Below, in pieces: positions 10,115 through 20,361 of a stretch of DNA of 49,856 nucleotides; the first letter of the stretch is position 1, and every line of letters begins with the position of its first letter. Both the position numbers and the translations under genes were made by a program. The stretch covers positions 1-49,856 of the forward strand of contig JANXOV010000148.1 in the NCBI GenBank assembly GCA_025357635.1. Reading direction: 5' to 3'. Below the pieces are notes generated by a model. The model was not told the DNA's origin. It did no database searches and worked only from the letters and a program-made list of their open reading frames with translations. Origin of the DNA: Pseudomonadota bacterium. Its GTDB lineage: Bacteria; Pseudomonadota; Gammaproteobacteria; Steroidobacterales; Steroidobacteraceae.

Positions 10115-10642
10115 ATGAAGGGCCAATCCGGCGGAAACACCCAGCAGGCGAAGTTTCAGGCGCTTTGCAGCGCCCTGCGGCCGGATTTGCTGCGTTTTGC
10201 CTTTTGGCTGTCGCGCGACCGGGCACTGGCTGAGGACGTGGTGCAGGAGAGTTTGTTGCGGGCCTGGAAGGCGCAGGATGCCTTGCTCGATGAAAGGGCG
10301 GCCAAACCATGGTTGCTGACCATCATCCGGCGCGAATATGCGCGCACCTTCGAGCGCAAGCGCCTGCCCACCGTGGACATCGACGAGCTGGTGGCGCGTG
10401 AAGAGCCCTCGCTGGCTCTGGGCGAGAACCAGGACCTGGCGGAGGTGCGCCGCGCCATGTTTTCCCTGGCGCAGGAGTATCGAGAACCCTTGTTGCTGCA
10501 GGTGTTGATGGGCTACACCACCGCTGAAATCGCCGCCGAACTGGGATTGAGCCAGCCGGCCGTGTTGACGCGGCTGTTCCGGGCGCGCCATCAACTGCGC
10601 GCCATTCTGGGCGAGGACGCGCAACTGGACCCGCAACCGTGA
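10115..10642 (+). CDS. ECF (RpoE-like) RNA polymerase sigma factor
   Basis: This 175-residue protein has region 2 (LRPDLLRFAFWLSRDRALAEDVVQESLLRAW) and region 4 with a helix-turn-helix (YTTAEIAAELGLSQPAVLTRLFRARHQL). It has no region 3, as expected of extracytoplasmic-function sigma factors. The frame is open 231 bp further upstream, but that extension runs antisense into hemB, so I start at ATG 10115. The last 4 bp overlap the GTG start of the anti-sigma gene, a usual sign of coupled translation. It probably controls an envelope-stress regulon. Confidence 0.9.
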   Translation: MKGQSGGNTQQAKFQALCSALRPDLLRFAFWLSRDRALAEDVVQESLLRAWKAQDALLDERAAKPWLLTIIRREYARTFERKRLPTVDIDELVAREEPSLALGENQDLAEVRRAMFSLAQEYREPLLLQVLMGYTTAEIAAELGLSQPAVLTRLFRARHQLRAILGEDAQLDPQP

Positions 10643-11346
10643 TCACCTGTACCGACTACCGCCGCCAGATCCTGGCCGAACCGGCCAGTGACAGCGAGGA
10701 GCTGCGCGTCCACCGTGAGTCCTGCGAGATCTGCGCAGCCTACACACAGCGCCTGCAGCGCTTCGAGTACCGGTTGCAGGCGGCACTGGGCATCGATGCA
10801 GGCATGGCCGCAATGCCCGGCAATGTGGTGCCGCTGACGCCGCGCCGCGCCGCGCCCATGTCCCGGCGCTGGCTCGCCATTGCCGCCAGTTTCATCGGCG
10901 GCATCGGCATCGCCACCGTGTTGTGGCTCGGCAGTGCGCAGACCACGCTGGCCGCCGCCGTCATCGCGCACATGGCGCACGAGCCCTCGGCCTGGACGCC
11001 GACCGATGCGCTGATTGCGCAGCCGGCATTGGATGCGGTTCTGAAGGATGCCGGCGTGCAGCTGATGTCGGGACTGGGTCGCGTCAGCTATGCGCAAAGC
11101 TGTCTGTTCCGGATGCATCACGTGCCGCATCTGGTGGTGCAGAGCGCGGCCGGGCCCATCACCGTCATGGTGCTGGCGCATGAGCACGTGAACAACACGC
11201 AACGCTTCAACGAGCAGGGCTATCAGGGTGTGCTGGTGCCGGTGCCTGGCCATGGCAGTCTTGCCGTCATCATGCGCGGGCATGACGAAGGCACGATACA
11301 GGCCACGGCCGACAGCGTCGCGCGCGAGATTCGGTGGATGAAGTGA
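10639..11346 (+). CDS. DUF3379-type membrane anti-sigma factor
   Basis: This 235-residue protein begins with the zinc-binding anti-sigma motif H-x3-C-x2-C (HRESCEIC, residues 24-31), followed by one membrane helix (about residues 76-95) and a periplasmic domain resembling DUF3379. Its GTG start lies inside the stop of the ECF sigma gene. The layout means the N-terminal domain would hold the sigma factor in the cytoplasm until a signal at the periplasmic domain releases it. The signal cannot be read from sequence. It is convergent with rlmJ, 19 bp apart. Confidence 0.85.
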   Translation: MITCTDYRRQILAEPASDSEELRVHRESCEICAAYTQRLQRFEYRLQAALGIDAGMAAMPGNVVPLTPRRAAPMSRRWLAIAASFIGGIGIATVLWLGSAQTTLAAAVIAHMAHEPSAWTPTDALIAQPALDAVLKDAGVQLMSGLGRVSYAQSCLFRMHHVPHLVVQSAAGPITVMVLAHEHVNNTQRFNEQGYQGVLVPVPGHGSLAVIMRGHDEGTIQATADSVAREIRWMK

Positions 11347-11365
11347 GTGGCGCGTTGCGCCGGCG

Positions 11366-12205
11366 TCAGTATTTTTCTGGCGTGAGCCGCTCGATTTCCA
11401 CATAGCCGCCGGCGGCAGCGATATGCCGGTAAATGGCATCGTAGGCGGCTAGCAGAATCGATTCGATGCCAAATGGCGGGTTGACGATGAACAAGCCGCT
11501 CCCCGCCAGACCGATGCCGGCATCATCCGGATGCACGGCGATGTCGGCATAGAGCATTTTCGGAATGCGCAGCGCCTCGGTGCGCGCGTGCATGGAGCGG
11601 CGCTGCTCGGCGCTGCGGATGGGATACCAGATCATGTACAGCCCGGTGGGCCAGCGCTGATAGGCATCGGCGAGATTGCGCAGCAGCTTTTTCACCTCGT
11701 CTGCCTCTTCGTAGGGCGGATCGATGAGCACCAGCCCGCGGCGCTCCGGCGGCGGCACCAGCGCTTTGAGACTTTCATACGCATCCTCGATCTGCGTATT
11801 CAGCTTACCCGCGGATTGCACCTCGCGCTCGATGGCGCGCGCCTCCGCCGGCATCAATTCGACAAAGACGGCCCGGTCCTGGGGACGCAACGCAGCCGCG
11901 ATCAACGCGGGCGATCCGGGGTACAGCGACAGCCGCTTGCCTTTGCGCGCCCGAATCGCGGCAAAGTAGTCGGACAGCGCCGGTTCGTCGATGCCGCGCT
12001 GAAGCAAGGTCTGAATGCCGCGCTCGGCCTCCTGTGATTTGTGACTTTGCGCCGATTGCAGGTCATACACGCCGCGGCCCGCATGCGTGTCCAGCACCAT
12101 GAAGGGCGTGTCCTTGCGCTTGAGCGCGTTCAGACAAGCGAGCAGCGCGACATGCTTGGCGATGTCGGCGAAGTTGCCGGCGTGATAGATGTGTCTGTAG
12201 TTCAA
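11366..12205 (-). CDS. rlmJ: 23S rRNA (adenine(2030)-N(6))-methyltransferase
   Basis: RlmJ methylates A2030 of 23S rRNA using S-adenosylmethionine. The 279-residue protein starts with the diagnostic MNYRHIYHAGNFADIAKHV block, has a SAM-site DTHAGRG at about residue 40, and the catalytic motif DPPYE of N6-adenine methyltransferases. Its length matches the family. It is the last gene of the minus-strand group after hemF, with a 10-bp gap. Confidence 0.94.
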   Translation of the reverse strand: MNYRHIYHAGNFADIAKHVALLACLNALKRKDTPFMVLDTHAGRGVYDLQSAQSHKSQEAERGIQTLLQRGIDEPALSDYFAAIRARKGKRLSLYPGSPALIAAALRPQDRAVFVELMPAEARAIEREVQSAGKLNTQIEDAYESLKALVPPPERRGLVLIDPPYEEADEVKKLLRNLADAYQRWPTGLYMIWYPIRSAEQRRSMHARTEALRIPKMLYADIAVHPDDAGIGLAGSGLFIVNPPFGIESILLAAYDAIYRHIAAAGGYVEIERLTPEKY

Positions 12206-12215
12206 CGCGCGGGTT

Positions 12216-13169
12216 TTACAATTCGGTGAGATAGGCGCGCGGCCGCAGATAGTTGTCGTACAGATCCGCCTCGGGCGAGCCGGGTTGCGGATGCCATTCG
12301 TATTCCCATCGCGCCAGCGGCGGCATGGACATGAGGATGGACTCGGTGCGCCCTTGCGATTGCAGGCCGAACAGGGTGCCGCGGTCGTACACCAGATTGA
12401 ACTCCACGTAGCGTCCGCGCCGGTAGAGTTGAAAGTCGCGTTCGCGCGCGGCGTACGGCGTGTCCTTGCGAGCCTCGACGACGGGCATGTAGGCGGGGAG
12501 AAAATGATCGCCCACGCTGCGCATGAAGGCGAAATTGCGATCGAATCCGCCCTCGCTCAAATCATCGTAGAACAGGCCGCCCACGCCGCGCGTTTCATTG
12601 CGATGCTTGAGGAAGAAGTACCGGTCGCACCATTCTTTGTAGCGCGGGTAGACCTCGGCGCCGAAAGGCGCACACGCGGCCTGTGCGGTACGGTGCCAGT
12701 GCAACACATCCTCGGCGAACGGATAGAACGGCGTCAGGTCGAAGCCGCCGCCGAACCACCAGATCGGATCCTTGTTCGCGGGACGGGCAATCAAAAAGCG
12801 CACATTGGCGTGTGCGGTGGGCGCGTACGGATTGCGCGGATGCATGATGAGTGAGACGCCCATGGCCTCGAACGGCGCACCGGCCATGTCGGCACGATGG
12901 CTCGAGGCGGAGACCGGCAGACCCTGACCGTGAATGTGCGAGAAGCCGATGCAGGCCTTTTCGAATACCGATCCTTCCGCCAGCACGCAGCTTTCGCCGC
13001 CGCCGCCTTCCTCGCGCGTCCATCGGTCACGGCGGAACGTGCCACCGTCGAGTTTCTCGACGGCCGCAATGATGCGCTCCAGAAGCGTGAGCAGGTAGCC
13101 GCGCACCTGGGTGTGGTCGGGCACGCCCCCTGCAGTCGTTGCGGCCCCGTGTGCGTCCGGTTGTGCCAT
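12216..13169 (-). CDS. hemF: Oxygen-dependent coproporphyrinogen III oxidase
   Basis: HemF uses oxygen to convert coproporphyrinogen III to protoporphyrinogen IX. The 317-residue protein shows the family blocks [45 protein letters not shown], and [19 protein letters not shown], with the conserved histidines and aspartates. It starts at ATG 13169, 27 bp after the topA stop on the same strand. Dependence on oxygen fits an aerobic host; no hemN is in the window. Confidence 0.96.
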   Translation of the reverse strand: MAQPDAHGAATTAGGVPDHTQVRGYLLTLLERIIAAVEKLDGGTFRRDRWTREEGGGGESCVLAEGSVFEKACIGFSHIHGQGLPVSASSHRADMAGAPFEAMGVSLIMHPRNPYAPTAHANVRFLIARPANKDPIWWFGGGFDLTPFYPFAEDVLHWHRTAQAACAPFGAEVYPRYKEWCDRYFFLKHRNETRGVGGLFYDDLSEGGFDRNFAFMRSVGDHFLPAYMPVVEARKDTPYAARERDFQLYRRGRYVEFNLVYDRGTLFGLQSQGRTESILMSMPPLARWEYEWHPQPGSPEADLYDNYLRPRAYLTEL

Positions 13170-13196
13170 GTGCCGATCTCCTTCGAAGCGAGAAAC

Positions 13197-15719
13197 TTAA
13201 TTCTTGGCGATCGATTTCTTGGCCGCGGCTTTTTTCTTGGCGGCCGGTGCTGCCTTGGCGGGCGCCTTCGCTGCCGACTGCTTCTTCGGCGCTGTTTTGC
13301 TGCCCGGTTTGGGAGTGGCTTTGGCCGCCGCCGCAATCGGTGCCGCCGTGGCAACGGCCGCGGCCTTGGACTTCTTGCCGGCTGCGCCGCCGCTGTTCTT
13401 CGCGCCCTTCTTGCCCCATTTGCCGAAGGTTCGTGCCGGCGCGGCCGCCAACATCTCCTGGCACTGCGGCAGCGTCAGCGACTTCGGGTCGCGGTCCTTG
13501 GGAATCTTGGCATTGCGCGCCTTGTCGGTGATGTAGGGTCCATAGCGCCCGTTCAACACCTGAATGCCCACGTCGGGGAAATCCAGGATCAGCCGGTTGG
13601 CGTCCGCGATTTCCTTTTCCTTGATCACATCCAGCGCCCGCGACAGCTCGATGGTGTACGGATCGTCGATCTTCAACGACACGTACTTGGCGCCGTATTT
13701 CACATACGGACCGAAGCGGCCGACGTTGGTGATGATCTCCTCACCTTTCTCGGTCTGGCCGAGCTTGCGCGGCAGCTTGAACAGCTCGATCGCCTGTTCG
13801 AAATTGATGGTGTCCATCTTCTGCCCGGGCCGCAGGCCCGCGAACTTGGGCTTCTCTTCATCGTCTTTGGTGCCGATCTGTACAAACGGCCCGAAGCGTC
13901 CCATTCGCACCGTCATTGGCTTGCCGCTTACCGGGTCTGTACCCAGCTCGCGAGCCTGTGCCACCTCGTCGCGGCTGACGTTGGTTTCAGTGTGATTCAC
14001 CAGTTCGATGAATGGCTTCCAAAATTTCTCCAGCAGCGGGATCCACTCGGCCTCGCCGCTGGCGACGGCATCCAGCGAATCTTCCATCCTGGCGGTGAAG
14101 TCGTAGTCGACATAGGTTGCGAAATACACGGTCAGAAAACGGCTGACGATCTTGCCGATGTCGGTGGCCGTGAAACGCCGGTTCTCGATTTCCACATAGC
14201 CGCGATCGCGCAGCGTGGAGATGATGGAGGCGTAGGTGGAGGGTCGGCCGATGCCGTACTCTTCCAGCGCCTTGACCAGCGAGGCTTCCGAATAGCGCGG
14301 TGGCGGTTCGGTGAAATGCTGCGCCGGAACGATGCCGGTCAATTGCACGCGGTCGCCTTCCTGCATGGGCGGCAGCACATGGTCGGTGTCGTCCTGAACG
14401 GCATCGTCAACGCCTTCCTGATACACCGAGATGTAGCCTGGTTTCACCAGCGTGGAGCCGTTGGCGCGCAGCATATGGCGCTTCGGACCGTCGGGTCCGG
14501 CCAGCATGTCCACGGCGACGGTGTCGAACACTGCCGGGGCCATCTGGCAGGCCATGGTGCGCTTCCAGATCAGCGAGTACAGACGGAACTGGTCGTTGTC
14601 GAGCTTGCTTTCGATGTCGCCGGGCACGATGCGCGCCGAGGTGGGGCGGATGGCTTCGTGCGCTTCCTGCGCGTTCTTGGACTTGGTGCGGAACACGCGC
14701 ACTTCGTCGAACAGCGCTTCGGAGCCGTACATCTTCACGACGGTCTCGCGGATCTCGGACACGGCTTCCTGCGCGAGATTCAAAGAATCGGTGCGCATGT
14801 AGCTGATGAGGCCGACCGCGCCTTCGCCGATGTCGATGCCTTCGTACAATTGCTGCGCCACCCGCATGGTTTTCTGCGCGCTGAAGCTCAACTTGCGTGC
14901 GGCCTCCTGTTGCAGGGTCGAAGTGGTGAACGGCGGCGCGGGATTGCGGCGGCGCTGTTTGCGATCCACCGCCATCACCGTCATTACGCCTTGCGCGGCG
15001 GCGCGCAGGGTTTCGTCAACGTTTTGCGCCTGTGACTGGTTGGTGAAGCTGAATTGTTCGACCTTCTCGCCGCCGAACTCGGTCAGCTTGGCGGGAAACT
15101 TCTGCCCGGCATGCTGGCCTTGCGCATCGATGGTCCAGTATTCCTGCGCGATGAACGCCGCGATGGCGTCTTCACGCTCGCAGATCATGCGCAGCGCCGG
15201 GCTCTGCACGCGGCCCGCGGACAATCCGGGGCGCACTTTCTTCCAAAGCAACGGTGACAGGTTGAAGCCCACCAGGTAGTCCAGAGCGCGGCGCGCCTGC
15301 TGCGCGTTGACCAGATCGCCGGACAGGTCGCGCGGCTCGGCCATGGCCTGGCGCACCGCGTTCTTGGTGATTTCATAGAACACGACGCGTTTCACCGTCT
15401 TGTTCTTCAGTTCGCCGCGCTCTTTCAGCAGCTCCTGCAGGTGCCAGGAAATGGCCTCTCCCTCGCGGTCGGGGTCGGTTGCCAGAAACAGGGCATCGGC
15501 CTTCTTCAGCGCGCGCGATATCGCATCGACATGCTTCTGATTGCGCTCGATGATCTGGTACTTCATGGCGAAGCGGTGGTCGGGGTCGACCGCGCCGCCC
15601 TTGGGCACCAGGTCGCGCACGTGCCCGTAGGAGGCAAGGACCTCGAAGTCCTTGCCTAAATACTTTTTGATGGTCTTCGCCTTGGCAGGCGATTCCACGA
15701 TGACGAGATTGGTGCTCAA
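13197..15719 (-). CDS. topA: DNA topoisomerase I
   Basis: TopA relaxes negative supercoils by cutting one strand. The 840-residue enzyme has the TOPRIM domain (VIVESPAKAKTIKKYLG; acidic TDPDREGEAI near residue 82) and the nucleophilic Tyr307 in GLISYMRTDS. The C-terminus carries glycine-rich RFGP-type repeats (GRFGPFVQIG, GRFGPYVKYG, GRYGPYIT) and no cysteine zinc fingers, unlike the E. coli enzyme. A lysine/alanine tail of about 80 residues follows and probably binds DNA nonspecifically. The start is 6 bp after the smg stop. Confidence 0.97.
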   Translation of the reverse strand: MSTNLVIVESPAKAKTIKKYLGKDFEVLASYGHVRDLVPKGGAVDPDHRFAMKYQIIERNQKHVDAISRALKKADALFLATDPDREGEAISWHLQELLKERGELKNKTVKRVVFYEITKNAVRQAMAEPRDLSGDLVNAQQARRALDYLVGFNLSPLLWKKVRPGLSAGRVQSPALRMICEREDAIAAFIAQEYWTIDAQGQHAGQKFPAKLTEFGGEKVEQFSFTNQSQAQNVDETLRAAAQGVMTVMAVDRKQRRRNPAPPFTTSTLQQEAARKLSFSAQKTMRVAQQLYEGIDIGEGAVGLISYMRTDSLNLAQEAVSEIRETVVKMYGSEALFDEVRVFRTKSKNAQEAHEAIRPTSARIVPGDIESKLDNDQFRLYSLIWKRTMACQMAPAVFDTVAVDMLAGPDGPKRHMLRANGSTLVKPGYISVYQEGVDDAVQDDTDHVLPPMQEGDRVQLTGIVPAQHFTEPPPRYSEASLVKALEEYGIGRPSTYASIISTLRDRGYVEIENRRFTATDIGKIVSRFLTVYFATYVDYDFTARMEDSLDAVASGEAEWIPLLEKFWKPFIELVNHTETNVSRDEVAQARELGTDPVSGKPMTVRMGRFGPFVQIGTKDDEEKPKFAGLRPGQKMDTINFEQAIELFKLPRKLGQTEKGEEIITNVGRFGPYVKYGAKYVSLKIDDPYTIELSRALDVIKEKEIADANRLILDFPDVGIQVLNGRYGPYITDKARNAKIPKDRDPKSLTLPQCQEMLAAAPARTFGKWGKKGAKNSGGAAGKKSKAAAVATAAPIAAAAKATPKPGSKTAPKKQSAAKAPAKAAPAAKKKAAAKKSIAKN

Positions 15720-15725
15720 GGTGAG

Positions 15726-16199
15726 TTAATGCAAGGCGTCGGAGTGCTCTTCGAAAACTAGGTCTTCCATCTGTGCATAGGCCGATTCCTGGCCGGGTTG
15801 GCTGAACAGCACCATCAACACCACCCATTTGACTTGTTCTATGTCGATCTCGTCCGCTTCCAGCGCCATCAAGCGGTCGATGACCACCTCACGCTGTGCC
15901 ATGGACAGGATGGCGACGTTTTCCAGATACATGAGGTAGCCGCGCACGTCCGTGTCCAGGCGAAGATTCTCCTGGCTGTTGAACACGCGCACCGCGCGCG
16001 CCGTGGCCTGCGCCACCTGACCCAATTGCTCGCCCGACAGACCGTCCAGCCATTCCAGCGCGCGCTCGATGTCGGGTTCGGCAAAGCCGGCCTTGTCCAG
16101 CTCATGCTTCAACGTGGCGCGATCGGGGCGAGGCTCGTCTTCCGCATGCAGATAGTTCTCGAACAGATAGATGAGCAGATCGAGAACGTTGTCTTTCAC
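15726..16199 (-). CDS. smg: DUF494 family protein Smg
   Basis: Smg proteins are about 157 residues, exactly as here, and are conserved next to dprA and topA across gammaproteobacteria. The N-terminus (NVLDLLIYLFENYLHAE) and the block VIDRLMALEADEIDIEQVKWVVLMVLF are characteristic. The function is not established. The ATG overlaps the dprA stop by 4 bp. Confidence 0.93.
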   Translation of the reverse strand: MKDNVLDLLIYLFENYLHAEDEPRPDRATLKHELDKAGFAEPDIERALEWLDGLSGEQLGQVAQATARAVRVFNSQENLRLDTDVRGYLMYLENVAILSMAQREVVIDRLMALEADEIDIEQVKWVVLMVLFSQPGQESAYAQMEDLVFEEHSDALH

Positions 16200-17326
16200 C
16201 TTGCGGGGCTCCTGGGGATGCGCGTGTAGCGGCCCCCATGGGCGCTTCTCACGTGACCTTCGAGTTCGAGAATCAGAATCATCGAGGACACCTCCTCTGG
16301 CTTGAAGCCCGTGCGCAGCACCAGGACGTCCAGATCCGATGGCTCGAAACCGAGCGCATCTAACAAGATTTCGTGGGCCTTGTCCATCGCCGGTTTTGCG
16401 CCGGGTACGCTTGCGAGCGCCTTTTGCGCACCGGGATCGCGTGCGAACAACGGCGAAAAGTTCAATTCACTCAATATGTCAGCTGTGTTTTCGGTCAGTT
16501 TGGCGCCCTGCCGGATGAGCTCGTGACAGCCGCGCGCCAGCGGGTTGTGGATGGATCCGGGGAGTGCGAACACTTCGCGCCCCGCCTCGCCCGCCAAGCG
16601 GGCGGTGATGAGCGAGCCGCTGCGGCGTGCCGCTTCGATGACCAGCGTGCCCAGGCTCAAGGCAGCGATGATGCGGTTGCGCTGGGGAAAGTGCGCCGCC
16701 AGACCCGGCGTCTGCAAAGGGAACTCCGTGACCAGCGCGCCGTGCGACTCTATCTCGCCGCAGAGTGTGCGATGCATGCGCGGATAGATCACATCGATGC
16801 CCGTGCCGAGCACGGCGATGGTGGTCCCGGCGGCGGCCAATGCGCCGCGATGGGCGGCCGCGTCGATGCCCTCGGCCATGCCGCTGGTGATGGTGAGACC
16901 CTGAACGGACAACGCTTGCGCGAAGACGAACGCATTCTCACGGCCTGCGCCGGTTGGATTGCGGCTGCCCACGACGGCGAGTTGCGGTTGCAACAGGCTG
17001 CCGGCATCGCCCGCCACGTACAAAGCGATGGGGCAGCCGCTTGCGCTGCGCAGCAGCGGCGGGAATTCCGGCGCTTGAAAGTGGAGCAGGTGGTGATGCT
17101 CGCCGCTGAGCCAGCGCGCCTCCGCCGGTGTGATGCAGCCGTGTCCGCCGCCCAGGTAGGCGCGCGTGGACTCTCCCAAGCCTGCGCTCGCCTGATCCGA
17201 CTTCGAACAACGCAACAGCCGCGCCGCGCCTCCGGCCTTGTGCAGCGCCTGCTCCAGCATGGCGGCGTTGAGCCCGGGCGCGCGCGTGAACACGACCCAG
17301 GCTTGAAGATCGTCCGTGATCTGCAT
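16196..17326 (-). CDS. dprA: DNA-processing protein DprA
   Basis: DprA loads RecA onto incoming single-stranded DNA during natural transformation. The 376-residue protein has an N-terminal SAM-like region, the Rossmann-type core (VVGSRNPTGAGRENA, TSGMAEGIDAAAHRGAL, VLGTGIDVIYP, LVTEFP) and a C-terminal winged-helix DprA domain (about residues 315-370). It is the second gene of the lysM-dprA-smg-topA group, after a hairpin that could partly terminate lysM transcripts. Confidence 0.95.
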   Translation of the reverse strand: MQITDDLQAWVVFTRAPGLNAAMLEQALHKAGGAARLLRCSKSDQASAGLGESTRAYLGGGHGCITPAEARWLSGEHHHLLHFQAPEFPPLLRSASGCPIALYVAGDAGSLLQPQLAVVGSRNPTGAGRENAFVFAQALSVQGLTITSGMAEGIDAAAHRGALAAAGTTIAVLGTGIDVIYPRMHRTLCGEIESHGALVTEFPLQTPGLAAHFPQRNRIIAALSLGTLVIEAARRSGSLITARLAGEAGREVFALPGSIHNPLARGCHELIRQGAKLTENTADILSELNFSPLFARDPGAQKALASVPGAKPAMDKAHEILLDALGFEPSDLDVLVLRTGFKPEEVSSMILILELEGHVRSAHGGRYTRIPRSPAR

Positions 17327-17350
17327 GGCCGCGATTATGCAGCCTTACAA

Positions 17351-17380
17351 AAGCAAACGCCGGCGCATGAGCCGGCGTGT
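17351..17380 (-). terminator. Probable intrinsic terminator after the LysM gene
   Basis: An 8-bp perfect inverted repeat (ACGCCGGC at 17357-17364 and GCCGGCGT at 17371-17378) encloses a 6-base loop. On the minus strand it is followed by TTGCTTTTG. It lies between the LysM gene and dprA, so it may reduce read-through into dprA. Confidence 0.6.
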
Positions 17381-17408
17381 TGCTGCAGAAATGCGTCTGA
17401 TTCGAGCG

Positions 17409-18629
17409 TTAAGGATTCTCGATCTTGTCCAGAACGCGGATCGTGCTCTTGGCTTCCATGACCAGGCCATAGCTGATGCGGTCGAAGGTCTTGAACACCA
17501 TGAACGTGCCCGTGCGCTCCTCCGGCAGTTTCACCTTTTTCGCAAACATCGTGGCGTTGTGCACGAAGGCGGATTTTTCCCGGTCCGGCACCACTTCACC
17601 AGCCTGGAAGATTGCCAGCACATTGCCTGGCACCAGGCCGTGGCGCGCGCCGCGATTGACGATCACCACCTGGTACTGTCCGATCATCTCCACGCCGTCG
17701 TGCACCGAGATGATCCGCCCGTCGACCTTCACCTTCGGTGCGCTCGGAACGAAATCCAGAGGCACGTCGACGCTGCCCGAAAACAGCTTGTCGCCGGCGA
17801 CGGTTTCGCGCGCCGACTCGGTCAGCAGCAAGGTGGTGGGGTCGCCGGCGCGAGTCACCTTGCCGGCGGCCGTGAAGATTCCGTCATAACCGATGAGATC
17901 GCCGCCGTCCGGATCGTGCAGCTTGTTGCCCACGCGCACGATGTTGTAGTGCGAGCCCACTGCAGCCGGTGACTGGAAGCCGCGGGCGTAAATCGTATTG
18001 CCCTCCGACATGACGACGTGATGGTCACGTGCGGTCAGCACGTAGGGCGCCTTCTTGATGTCCTCGGCTGAGAGCACGGAGGGCTTTGACATGAAGGCGG
18101 CGATGATTTCATACGGGATGGAACGGATGGCATCTTCCAGCGGCTGGCTGCGGACCCGCGGCTGGACACGCGCGGCATCGCCGCGCTCGAGCTGAACATG
18201 CGGCTGACCGTCGATGTAGACCAGGCGCAGCGTGTCGCCCGGATAGATGAGGTGCGGGTTTTTGATCTGCGGATTGACCTGCCAGATCTCCGGCCAGTAC
18301 CACGGGTCGCGCAGGAACACCTTGGCGATGCCCCACAACGTGTCACCGTGCTTGACCACGTAGGTGTCGGGCGCATTGGACGCGATTACGGGGGCCGCAC
18401 CGTCGGGAGTGGATTGCGTCGAGGGCGTACGGGGGCCGGCGTCCACGGCCGCCTCCATGGCGGTGCGTTCATCACCGACCACGGTGCCCTCCACAGTGGT
18501 TTCCCGCTGCACTACCGGTACGGGCGCAGCGGGCTGCTCTTTCTTATGGAATGGACTCCAGGAGGACTCGCACCCCGTGCTGGCCAACATGCCAATAAAC
18601 AATGGAATCAATGCTTTATGTTTGCTCAT
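17409..18629 (-). CDS. LysM peptidoglycan-binding lipoprotein
   Basis: This envelope protein of 406 residues has a LysM domain at about residues 90-138 ([18 protein letters not shown] and [12 protein letters not shown]). I chose the ATG at 18629 because it puts a short basic, hydrophobic signal sequence directly before Cys20 (MLASTGC), consistent with a lipoprotein, although the lipobox is not perfect; a frame extension to 18695 would bury that signal. The gene commonly sits upstream of dprA and divergent from def in gammaproteobacteria. It probably anchors to the cell wall; the C-terminal 250 residues have no motif I recognise. Confidence 0.85.
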   Translation of the reverse strand: MSKHKALIPLFIGMLASTGCESSWSPFHKKEQPAAPVPVVQRETTVEGTVVGDERTAMEAAVDAGPRTPSTQSTPDGAAPVIASNAPDTYVVKHGDTLWGIAKVFLRDPWYWPEIWQVNPQIKNPHLIYPGDTLRLVYIDGQPHVQLERGDAARVQPRVRSQPLEDAIRSIPYEIIAAFMSKPSVLSAEDIKKAPYVLTARDHHVVMSEGNTIYARGFQSPAAVGSHYNIVRVGNKLHDPDGGDLIGYDGIFTAAGKVTRAGDPTTLLLTESARETVAGDKLFSGSVDVPLDFVPSAPKVKVDGRIISVHDGVEMIGQYQVVIVNRGARHGLVPGNVLAIFQAGEVVPDREKSAFVHNATMFAKKVKLPEERTGTFMVFKTFDRISYGLVMEAKSTIRVLDKIENP

Positions 18630-18861
18630 AATCTGCCTGATAGTCTGCAGCTGCATTCGCTGTGCTCCCAAAGGTCCCTGGCTCAAGAAAGCCAAGGTTG
18701 GCTGTATACTGTTTATCCGCCGCTCATTACCAGGATGTAGTCCTAAGGTTTTGCGGTTCGGTCAACATCGCGCTGCTGCCGCGACTGGCATTAAGTTAAG
18801 CAGCGGCGGAACTTTAGCAACAATCGACAGCCGAAAACACGAAATTGCTCTCATAACGTCC

Positions 18862-19398
18862 ATGACCCAGCTAGCAATCCTTGAGTATCCCGACCCCCGG
18901 CTGCGCAACCAGGCTGTTCGCGTTGAGAAGGTGGATGCTGCAGTGCGCAAATTAATGGATGACATGCTCGAAACCATGTACGCCTCCAAGGGCATCGGCC
19001 TGGCGGCCACCCAGGTCAACGTGGCGCTGCGCGTCATCGTCCTGGACGTCAGTGAAGCCAAGGACCAGCCGCTGTATCTTGCCAATCCGGAGATTCTCAG
19101 CGCCGCCGGCAAGACGCCGCGTGAAGAGGGCTGCCTGTCGGTACCCGGCATCTACGAAAAAGTGCAGCGCGCCGAACAGGTGGTGGTGCGCGCGCTCGGC
19201 CGCGATGGCAAGCCCTTCGAGATGACCGCGCAGGGCCTGCTGGGCGTATGCGTTCAGCACGAGATGGACCACCTCGATGGCAAACTGTTCGTCGACTATC
19301 TATCGGAACTCAAGCGCCAGCTGATCCGCCGGCGCCTGCAAAAAGAACGCAAGCAACGAGCGCCCGCCGAGCAGCGCGCGCCGCTGTCGGCCCTCTAG
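18862..19398 (+). CDS. def: Peptide deformylase
   Basis: Def removes the formyl group from the first methionine of new proteins. The three motifs are complete: GIGLAATQ (residues 44-51), EGCLSVP with the metal-binding Cys91, and QHEMDHLDG with His133, Glu134 and His137. The ATG at 18862 gives 178 residues, close to the usual 170; upstream in-frame codons belong to the divergent promoter region shared with the LysM gene (18630-18861). It is followed 18 bp later by fmt, the enzyme that adds the formyl group to initiator tRNA. Confidence 0.97.
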   Translation: MTQLAILEYPDPRLRNQAVRVEKVDAAVRKLMDDMLETMYASKGIGLAATQVNVALRVIVLDVSEAKDQPLYLANPEILSAAGKTPREEGCLSVPGIYEKVQRAEQVVVRALGRDGKPFEMTAQGLLGVCVQHEMDHLDGKLFVDYLSELKRQLIRRRLQKERKQRAPAEQRAPLSAL

Positions 19399-19416
19399 AA
19401 GGCTGGTAATTTTCCG

Positions 19417-20361
19417 ATGAGCACCCTGAATCTCGCGTTTGCGGGAACGCCCGAGTTTGCCGTGCCGGCGCTGAATGCGTTGGCGCAGTCCGGGCACCGG
19501 CTGGCCGGCGTGTTCACGCAGCCAGACCGCAAGGCCGGCCGCGGTCAAGGACTCAAGGCCAGTCCGGTCAAAGTCCGGGCGCTGCAACTGAGTCTGCCCG
19601 TGTATCAACCGGAGAGTTTTCGCGGTGCCGAGGCGCAAAGCCTGCTCGCGGTACTCGCCGTGGATGCGCTCATCGTGGTCGCCTACGGACTGATCCTGCC
19701 GCCGGCTGTTCTCGACATGCCGCGGCTGGGCTGCTTCAACATTCATGCCTCGCTGCTGCCGCGCTGGCGCGGCGCCGCACCCATTCACCGTGCGATCCTG
19801 GCCGGTGACGAGCGCACCGGTATCACCATCATGCGTTTGGAGTCCGGCCTGGATACGGGTCCCATGCTGGCCGTCGAAGCCATTCCGATCCAGCGCGATG
19901 ACACCGGCGCATCGCTGCACGACAGGCTCGCCTCGCTCGGCGCGCAGCTGATGTGCTCGACGCTTGCCGCCATCGCTGCAGGCACGGCGCGCGCGACGCC
20001 GCAGCCCGATACCGGCGTCACCTACGCGGCAAAGGTCGAGAAGGCCGAGGCGGAGATTCAATGGCGCGAAGCCGCCGCCGCCATTGAGCGGCGCGTACGA
20101 GCCTTCAATCCCTGGCCGGTGGCGCAGACCACGTTGAACGCTCAGCAGTTGCGCATCTGGCAAGCCGAGGCGGTGGGCGATGCGGACCCCGCCGCGCAGC
20201 CCGGCCGGGTGCTCCGGCAGGGCGATGCGGGCATCGAGGTGGCCTGTGGCAGCGGTGCACTGCGCATCACGTCGCTGCAGCTTCCCGGGCGCAACCGCTG
20301 CAGTGCCGCGGAGTTTCTCAAATCGCACTCCCTGCTCGGGCAGACGCTGGGGGCCGTTTGA
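19417..20361 (+). CDS. fmt: Methionyl-tRNA formyltransferase
   Basis: Fmt transfers a formyl group from 10-formyl-tetrahydrofolate to Met-tRNA for translation initiation. The 314-residue protein has LAFAGTPEFAVPAL at the N-terminus, the catalytic asparagine-histidine in FNIHASLLPRWRGAAPIHRAI, and the D-x-G motif (LDTGPML). Length matches the family. It sits between def and rsmB; its TGA overlaps the TTG start of rsmB. Confidence 0.97.
   Translation: MSTLNLAFAGTPEFAVPALNALAQSGHRLAGVFTQPDRKAGRGQGLKASPVKVRALQLSLPVYQPESFRGAEAQSLLAVLAVDALIVVAYGLILPPAVLDMPRLGCFNIHASLLPRWRGAAPIHRAILAGDERTGITIMRLESGLDTGPMLAVEAIPIQRDDTGASLHDRLASLGAQLMCSTLAAIAAGTARATPQPDTGVTYAAKVEKAEAEIQWREAAAAIERRVRAFNPWPVAQTTLNAQQLRIWQAEAVGDADPAAQPGRVLRQGDAGIEVACGSGALRITSLQLPGRNRCSAAEFLKSHSLLGQTLGAV

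Noticed and set aside
12897-15035. A 712-codon open frame on the plus strand across hemF and topA
   Set aside because: It lies antisense to two well-conserved genes and has the arginine/histidine-rich composition of a high-GC shadow frame.
16373-17461. A 362-codon plus-strand frame opposite dprA
   Set aside because: Composition of a shadow frame; dprA motifs are complete on the other strand.
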